Below, one piece after another: positions 5,401 to 8,615 of a stretch of 8,615 bases of DNA. The DNA is taken from positions 1-8,615 of the forward strand of contig DASVWG010000186.1 of the NCBI GenBank assembly GCA_036389695.1, in the 5' to 3' direction. Position numbers and translations under genes: made by a program. This stretch comes from JALZHR01 sp036389695. GTDB taxonomy: Bacteria; Acidobacteriota; Blastocatellia; Pyrinomonadales; Pyrinomonadaceae. A model generated the notes under the pieces. The model had not been told where the DNA came from and did not search any database. It saw only the letters and a list, made by a program, of their open reading frames with translations. The number at the start of each line of letters is the position of its first letter. Position 1 is the stretch's first letter.

Positions 5401-8296
5401 CCTGGTTGGTCAGGTTCGCCGCCAGCTGGTTCACGTTGTCGGTTAAGTCGCGCCACGTTCCAGACGCGCCCGGCACGTTTGCCTGTCCGCCCAATTCGCC
5501 TTCGATTCCCACTTCGCGCGCCACCGTCGTCACCTGGTCGGCGAATGTGGCGAGCGTGTCAATCATCGCGTTGATGGTGTCGGCAAGCTCGGCGATTTCG
5601 CCCAAAGCTTCCACTTCGAGCTTTCGGTTCAGGTTGCCGTTTGCCACGGCGGTCACGACGCGCGCGATTCCGCGCACCTGCGTCGTCAGGTTCGACGCCA
5701 TAAAGTTCACGTTGTCGGTCAAATCTTTCCACACACCGGCGACGCCTTTCACTTCCGCCTGACCGCCCAATTTTCCTTCGGTTCCCACTTCACGCGCCAC
5801 GCGCGTCACTTCGGACGCGAATGAGTTGAGCTGGTCGACCATCGTATTAATCGTAATTTTCAGCTCAAGAATTTCGCCCTGCACATCGACGGTAATTTTC
5901 TTGGAAAGGTCACCGTTCGCCACGGCGGTCGTCACGGTTGCGATATTTCGCACTTGCGACGTTAAGTTTGACGCCATGAAGTTCACGTTGTCGGTCAAAT
6001 CCTTCCACGTTCCCGATACGCCGCGCACAACTGCTTGCCCGCCGAGTTTTCCTTCGGTTCCCACCTCGCGCGCCACACGCGTCACTTCAGATGCGAATGA
6101 TGAAAGCTGGTCGACCATCGTGTTGATGGTGTTTTTCAATTCCAGGATTTCACCTTTCACGTCCACCGTGATTTTCTTCGAAAGGTCGCCCGTCGCCACC
6201 GCCGTTGTAACGTCGGCGATGTTGCGCACCTGAGAAGTCAGGTTCGACGCCATGAAGTTCACGTTGTCGGTCAAATCCTTCCATGTTCCTGATACGCCGC
6301 GCACAACTGCCTGACCGCCTAATTTACCTTCGGTTCCCACCTCGCGCGCCACACGCGTCACTTCAGATGCGAATGACGATAATTGGTCAACCATCGTGTT
6401 GATAGTGTCTTTGAGTTCTAAAATCTCGCCCTGCACGTCGACGGTAATTTTCTTCGACAAGTCGCCGTTTGCCACAGCAGTCGTCACCGCCGCGATGTTG
6501 CGCACCTGTCCGGTTAAGTTCGACGCCATGAAATTCACGTTGTCGGTCAAGTCTTTCCACGTTCCCGAAACACCTTTTACTTGCGCCTGACCGCCTAATT
6601 TACCTTCGGTTCCCACTTCGCGCGCCACGCGTGTCACCTCAGACGCAAACGAGTTGAGCTGGTCAACCATCGTGTTCAGCGTGTCTTTGAGTTCTAAAAT
6701 TTCGCCGCGCACCTGCACGGTGATTTTTTTCGACAAGTCGCCGTTTGCCACGGACGTGGCGACTTCGGCGATATTGCGCACCTGCGCGGTCAGGTTTGAG
6801 GTCATCAGGTTGACGTTGTCGGTCAAATCTTTCCAGACGCCGCCGACGCCTTTCACTTCCGCCTGACCGCCGAGCTTACCTTCGGTTCCGACTTCGCGGG
6901 CAACGCGCGTCACTTCGGACGCGAATGAATTAAGCTGGTCGACCATCGTGTTGATGGTATTTTTTAGTTCTAAAATTTCGCCGCGCACGTCGACGGTGAT
7001 TTTTTTGGAAAGGTCGCCGCCTGCCACAGCCGTGGCGACTTCGGCGATGTTGCGCACCTGTCCGGTTAAATTGCTGGTCATCAGGTTGACGTTGTCGGTC
7101 AAATCTTTCCACACACCGGCGACGCCTTTCACTTCGGCTTGCCCGCCGAGTTTTCCTTCGGTTCCTACTTCACGGGCAACGCGCGTCACTTCCGAAGCAA
7201 ACGACGACAACTGGTCAACCATTGTATTGATGGTGTCTTTAAGTTCTAAAATTTCTCCTTTAACATTAACCGTAATTTTCTTGGAGAGGTCGCCGTTCGC
7301 CACAGCCGTTGTCACTTCGGCGATGTTTCTCACCTGTCCGGTGAGGTTGTTTGCCATGAGGTTCACGTTGTCGGTTAAGTCTTTCCACGTTCCCGAAACG
7401 CCTTTCACCTCGGCTTGCCCGCCGAGTTTTCCTTCAGTTCCCACCTCGCGGGCAACGCGCGTCACTTCCGAAGCGAATGATGAAAGCTGGTCGACCATCG
7501 TATTGATGGTGTTTTTCAATTCCAGAATTTCGCCTTTGACGTCCACGGTAATCTTTTTACCCAAATCGCCGTTCGCCACGGCGGTCGTCACTTCGGCGAT
7601 GTTGCGCACCTGTCCGGTCAGGTTCGACGCCATAAGGTTTACGTTGTCGGTCAAGTCTTTCCATGTTCCCGAAACGCCTTTGACCTGCGCCTGACCGCCC
7701 AATTTTCCTTCGGTTCCGACTTCGCGCGCCACGCGCGTCACTTCCGAAGCGAATGCGCCGAGCTGCGCGACCATCGTGTTCACCGTTTTACCGGTGCGGA
7801 GGAATTCGCCTTTGAGCGGTCGCCCGTCGATTTCGAGATTGAAGTTTTGCGACAAATCGCCTTCGGCAACTGCGCCGATAACGCGGGCGACTTCCGTCGT
7901 CGGCTGCGCGAGGTCGGTAATCAGGGTGTTGACCGAATTGATGCACGAAGCCCACGCTCCCGTCGCGTGGCTTAAGGTCGCGCGCTGGGCGATTTTTCCT
8001 TCTTTACCGACGACTTCGCTGATGCGTCCCAGCTCGGACGTGAGCAGCTCGTTACGCTCGATGATTTCATTCAGCGCGTCGTAGATTTTTCCGGCAATCC
8101 CGATTTCGTCGGTCGGCATACGGCTTGAGAAATCGCCTTTTTTGACCGCCGTCAGGACGCTTAATAATAATTTCTGGTCGAGATAATCGGTCTTGGCGTG
8201 TCCGTTTGCTTTGGCGCGCCCGTTGGCGGCGGTTGCGGCGCGCCCGTTTGTTTTCGATTTATTGGTGACAGGCTTGTTGGTCGTCACAGCGCTCAT
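2402..8296 (-). CDS. Giant poly-HAMP hybrid histidine kinase (HAMP repeats-GAF-HisKA-HATPase-3xREC)
   Basis: This 1964-aa cytoplasmic hybrid kinase has a disordered basic tail (1-40, NGRA/NGHAK repeats), a HAMP-like segment (about 41-83), a degenerate 97-aa HAMP unit (about 84-180), nine 92-aa HAMP units (181-1008), a GAF domain (about 1030-1175), a Gln/Glu-rich coiled coil (about 1180-1280), HisKA with H-box SHELRTPLN (H1288), and HATPase_c (N1404/N1408, DTGIGI at 1449-1454, GGTGLGL at 1478-1484). Three receivers follow: REC1 (about 1575-1690; acceptor D1626, K1675), REC2 (about 1697-1815; acceptor D1748, T1778, K1800) and REC3 (about 1843-1962; acceptor D1895, T1925, K1947). There is no transmembrane segment. 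Fungal Nik1/Os-1 group III kinases share the cytoplasmic 92-aa HAMP repeats but usually have five or six and one receiver. By analogy the HAMP stack should pass a conformational signal to the kinase; the stimulus is unknown. REC2 has K-D where K-P is usual. The ATG at 8294-8296 follows an AGGGG ribosome binding site. It is the first gene of a probable two-gene operon. Confidence 0.95.
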   Translation of the reverse strand: MSAVTTNKPVTNKSKTNGRAATAANGRAKANGHAKTDYLDQKLLLSVLTAVKKGDFSSRMPTDEIGIAGKIYDALNEIIERNELLTSELGRISEVVGKEGKIAQRATLSHATGAWASCINSVNTLITDLAQPTTEVARVIGAVAEGDLSQNFNLEIDGRPLKGEFLRTGKTVNTMVAQLGAFASEVTRVAREVGTEGKLGGQAQVKGVSGTWKDLTDNVNLMASNLTGQVRNIAEVTTAVANGDLGKKITVDVKGEILELKNTINTMVDQLSSFASEVTRVAREVGTEGKLGGQAEVKGVSGTWKDLTDNVNLMANNLTGQVRNIAEVTTAVANGDLSKKITVNVKGEILELKDTINTMVDQLSSFASEVTRVAREVGTEGKLGGQAEVKGVAGVWKDLTDNVNLMTSNLTGQVRNIAEVATAVAGGDLSKKITVDVRGEILELKNTINTMVDQLNSFASEVTRVAREVGTEGKLGGQAEVKGVGGVWKDLTDNVNLMTSNLTAQVRNIAEVATSVANGDLSKKITVQVRGEILELKDTLNTMVDQLNSFASEVTRVAREVGTEGKLGGQAQVKGVSGTWKDLTDNVNFMASNLTGQVRNIAAVTTAVANGDLSKKITVDVQGEILELKDTINTMVDQLSSFASEVTRVAREVGTEGKLGGQAVVRGVSGTWKDLTDNVNFMASNLTSQVRNIADVTTAVATGDLSKKITVDVKGEILELKNTINTMVDQLSSFASEVTRVAREVGTEGKLGGQAVVRGVSGTWKDLTDNVNFMASNLTSQVRNIATVTTAVANGDLSKKITVDVQGEILELKITINTMVDQLNSFASEVTRVAREVGTEGKLGGQAEVKGVAGVWKDLTDNVNFMASNLTTQVRGIARVVTAVANGNLNRKLEVEALGEIAELADTINAMIDTLATFADQVTTVAREVGIEGELGGQANVPGASGTWRDLTDNVNQLAANLTNQVRAMADVATAVTKGDLTRSITVDASGEVAFLKDNVNEMIRNLRETTQKNTEQDWLKTNLAKFTRLLQGQRDLLTVARLILSEMAPLVEMQHGVFYITNTVEDETILRLLASYAYRERKSVSNEFKLGESLVGQCALEKERIIINNVPPDYVKINSGLGEAVPSNIVVLPVLFEGQVKAVIELASFNPFNEIHFAFLDQLTESIGIVINTIEANMRTEELLKQSQSLAQELQVGQAELQETNRRLELQAQSLQTSEELLKQQQEELQQTNQELEEKAQLLLEQKSEVEQKNREIELARVALEDKAKQLALSSKYKSEFLANMSHELRTPLNSMLILSKMLSENPDGTLNEKQIEFAETIHSSGADLLALINEILDLSKIESGTMGVEIGEVHFGELQGDIERTFSQIAQDKGLQLVIELDEQLPRHMQTDVKRLRQVLKNLLSNAFKFTHQGEVAVHVSRAESGWSYDNDSLNRASSVIAFNVSDTGIGIPEDKQQLIFEAFQQADGTTSRKYGGTGLGLSISREIARLLGGEITLESRPGEGSRFTFYLPEIYQPTVLTPQDEAEEEFATSGNGHARPSLVALSREAEDEAISRVQIIVSDDRGDIQPTDSVLLIVEDDSTFARILVDIAHEQGFKCLVAQRGEDALMTARKYRPDAITLDLTLPGMHGYAVLDRLKHDPSTRHIPVQIISVIDDLRRVLKLGALGHITKPVNREKLVEGVVSLKDFVSRKVKKLLLVEDDETLQRSINELIGGEDVEITSVGTGEEALSVLQEARFDCAIVDLMLPDMEWSELIGKVKQKSGFPELPVIVHTGKDLTKRETSRIKKLAETLIIKDADSLERLVDETALFLHRDVADLNVSQKNMMMRVNRIDPRLEGKKVLIVDDDIRNIFALTSALERQQMQVVYAENGRDGIETLKKTPGIEGVLMDIMMPEMDGYEAMHEIRQIPKFKSIPIIAVTAKAMKGDRQKCLEAGASDYITKPVDTEQLLSLLRIWLDK
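5273..7756 (-). repeat. Nine in-frame 276-bp tandem repeats encoding 92-aa HAMP units
   Basis: Nine coding repeats sit in exact 276-bp register with no indels. Unit 1 is 7481-7756, unit 2 7205-7480, unit 3 6929-7204, unit 4 6653-6928, unit 5 6377-6652, unit 6 6101-6376, unit 7 5825-6100, unit 8 5549-5824 and unit 9 5273-5548. Each unit reads FASEVTRVAREVG..., then GTWKDLTDNVN or GVWKDLTDNVN, then QVRNIA, then GDLSKKITV and GEILELK, ending TINTMVDQL. Units 1-7 differ at only a handful of residues (units 1 and 2 at six of 92; units 6 and 7 at five). Unit 8 departs from consensus after its first ~50 residues, and unit 9 diverges throughout. In the related fungal kinases each such unit combines a HAMP domain with a HAMP-like linker, so this block would give about 18 stacked modules. 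Synonymous positions vary more than the protein, which points to strong selection on the protein sequence. Confidence 0.97.
7757..8047 (-). other. Degenerate tenth HAMP unit at the N-terminal end of the stack
   Basis: Residues about 84-180 of the large kinase align with the 92-aa repeat but are strongly diverged. SELGRISEVVGKEGKI matches SEVTRVAREVGTEGKL, TGAWASCINSVNTLITDL matches the GTWKDLTDNVN region, GAVAEGDLSQNFNLEIDG matches TAVANGDLSKKITVDVKG, and KTVNTMVAQL matches NTINTMVDQL. The unit is 97 rather than 92 residues long, with about five extra residues in the second half. It is probably an old copy that acts as the specialised cap of the stack. Confidence 0.75.
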
Positions 8297-8303
8297 GTTT
8301 TAA

Positions 8304-8312
8304 TCCCCTTTT
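8304..8312 (-). promoter_or_regulatory. Ribosome binding site of the poly-HAMP kinase
   Basis: The minus strand reads AAAAGGGGA at 8312-8304, with its AGGGG core 8 nt before the ATG at 8296-8294. The match is moderate. No other in-frame ATG lies nearby with a better site, and the start gives a plausible disordered N-terminal tail. Confidence 0.65.
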
Positions 8313-8397
8313 CCGTTTAGAATAAGAATCAATGGAATGGTCGTTTTTTGATTTTTGAAGTAGTTAAATTACCTGCAAAAAAGACTGACTCTCAAAC

Positions 8398-8426
8398 AGT
8401 ATAAAACTTCGTGAAATCTATTTCTA
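8398..8426 (-). promoter_or_regulatory. Candidate sigma70-type promoter for the kinase operon
   Basis: On the minus strand TAGAAA (8426-8421, four of six matches to the -35 consensus) is followed after 17 bp by TATACT (8403-8398, five of six matches to the -10). Transcription would start near 8391, giving a leader of about 95 nt. A weaker alternative is TTGAGA (8395-8390), an 18-bp spacer and TAATTT (8371-8366). The -35 overlaps the edge of the 17-bp dyad at 8425-8441. Confidence 0.4.
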
Positions 8427-8441
8427 GTAAAATATTTACTA
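8425..8441. promoter_or_regulatory. 17-bp perfect dyad, possible operator
   Basis: TAGTAAA (8425-8431), a 3-bp centre ATA and TTTACTA (8435-8441) form a perfect AT-rich dyad. It overlaps the candidate -35 hexamer of the minus-strand promoter by 2 bp and directly abuts the long inverted repeat that starts at 8442. The size and symmetry fit a binding site for a dimeric regulator, but AT-rich dyads of this size also occur by chance. Confidence 0.35.
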
Positions 8442-8556
8442 AGTGGTAAACGGTAAACGGTAAGTGGTAAGTTGCAATTGCTGAGAATCGAGTTTTTATT
8501 TAAAACTCGAAATTCAAACGGGCGAACTTACCACTTACCGTTTACCGTTTACCACT
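8442..8556. repeat. Long inverted repeat built from 7-bp units, with a nested hairpin
   Basis: The 32-bp left arm (8442-8473) and right arm (8525-8556) are perfect reverse complements. Each arm is itself a heptameric tandem repeat: AGTGGTA, AACGGTA, AACGGTA, AGTGGTA, then AGTT. The 51-bp centre contains a second hairpin, TCGAGTTTT (8488-8496) with AAAACTCGA (8502-8510) around a 5-nt loop. The structure lies between two divergent candidate promoters. It could be a repetitive extragenic or MITE-like element or a cruciform-forming regulatory site. No transposase or clear target-site duplication is seen. Confidence 0.9.
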
Positions 8557-8567
8557 AGAATTTTTTT
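8525..8567 (+). terminator. Possible rightward terminator: inverted repeat arm followed by T7
   Basis: The right arm of the long inverted repeat is followed closely on the plus strand by a run of seven T (8561-8567). The 32-bp stem, or the nested 9-bp stem, plus the T-run resembles an intrinsic terminator for plus-strand transcription. It would isolate the rightward promoter at 8577 from antisense read-through. No plus-strand gene ends nearby, so the role is uncertain. Confidence 0.3.
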
Positions 8568-8576
8568 ATTGTAATC

Positions 8577-8606
8577 TTGAAACAAAAGGAGTAATTTAAA
8601 TATAAT
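8577..8606 (+). promoter_or_regulatory. Strong sigma70-like promoter pointing out of the window
   Basis: TTGAAA (8577-8582, five of six to consensus) and a perfect TATAAT (8601-8606) are separated by 18 bp. Transcription would start near 8613. This suggests a divergent gene beyond the right edge. The ATG at 8611-8613 is not called as a start because it coincides with the predicted transcription start, and AAGGAG (8586-8591) is 19 nt upstream, too far to serve it. Confidence 0.5.
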
Positions 8607-8615
8607 CCGGATGGA

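Larger units (their letters stand above)
8297..8615. other. 319-bp regulatory intergenic region upstream of the kinase operon
   Basis: No coding sequence is supported here. From left to right it holds the ribosome binding site of the large kinase, an AT-rich leader, the candidate minus-strand promoter, the 17-bp dyad, the heptamer-based inverted repeat with its nested hairpin, a T-run and the rightward promoter. It is clearly more AT-rich than the flanking coding DNA. Confidence 0.8.

Noticed and set aside
6930..7112. A 60-aa minus-strand open frame in another frame of the HAMP array
   Set aside because: It is an out-of-frame shadow of unit 3, with no independent start signal.
6948..7694. 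A 248-aa plus-strand open frame, with several similar frames, antisense to the HAMP repeats
   Set aside because: It is the mirror of the repeat array: stop-free antisense frames recur every 276 bp because the coding strand is homogeneous. It has no recognisable domain or convincing ribosome binding site.
5273..7756. CRISPR-like or mobile repeat interpretation of the 276-bp array
   Set aside because: The units are contiguous, exactly in frame, have no spacers and encode a known HAMP fold, so this is a protein repeat.
8611..8615. Start of a plus-strand gene at the ATG at 8611
   Set aside because: It lies at the predicted transcription start of the TATAAT promoter and 19 nt past AAGGAG, and only five bases are visible.

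Overview
The window holds two large signal-transduction genes, both on the minus strand, that together fill about 95% of the sequence. They read in the order 8296->2402 and then 2328->67, with a 73-bp gap between them. Both encode soluble hybrid sensor histidine kinases: neither protein shows a signal peptide or a membrane segment. No transposase, tRNA, rRNA or CRISPR array was seen.

The upstream gene (2402-8296, 1964 aa) is a giant poly-HAMP kinase. It has a disordered Lys/Asn/Ala tail, a degenerate HAMP region, nine near-identical 92-residue HAMP repeats in exact register (276 bp each, 5273-7756), a GAF domain, a long Gln/Glu-rich coiled coil, a HisKA/HATPase core and three receiver domains. 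This resembles the architecture of fungal group III (Nik1/Os-1) kinases, with more repeats and extra receivers. The downstream gene (67-2328, 753 aa) is REC-coiled coil-GAF-HisKA-HATPase-REC. Together they carry two kinase cores and five receivers but no visible HPt or DNA-binding output domain, so partners must be encoded elsewhere.

The non-coding DNA is structured. The gap between the genes holds a perfect 12-bp inverted repeat just before a strong Shine-Dalgarno sequence. The 319-bp region upstream of the large gene (8297-8615) holds a candidate minus-strand promoter, a 17-bp perfect dyad, a 32-bp perfect inverted repeat made of 7-bp units with a second hairpin nested inside, and a strong sigma70-like promoter pointing right, out of the window. 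This last promoter suggests a divergent gene beyond the right edge. The left end (1-66) holds a 7-bp tandem repeat and a GC-rich imperfect palindrome.

The organism is a free-living bacterium with mixed GC content and large multidomain two-component proteins. Acidobacteriota (Blastocatellia-like) is my guess from the style of the proteins and the heptameric intergenic repeats. This is a low-confidence inference, and cyanobacteria or other environmental phyla are not excluded.
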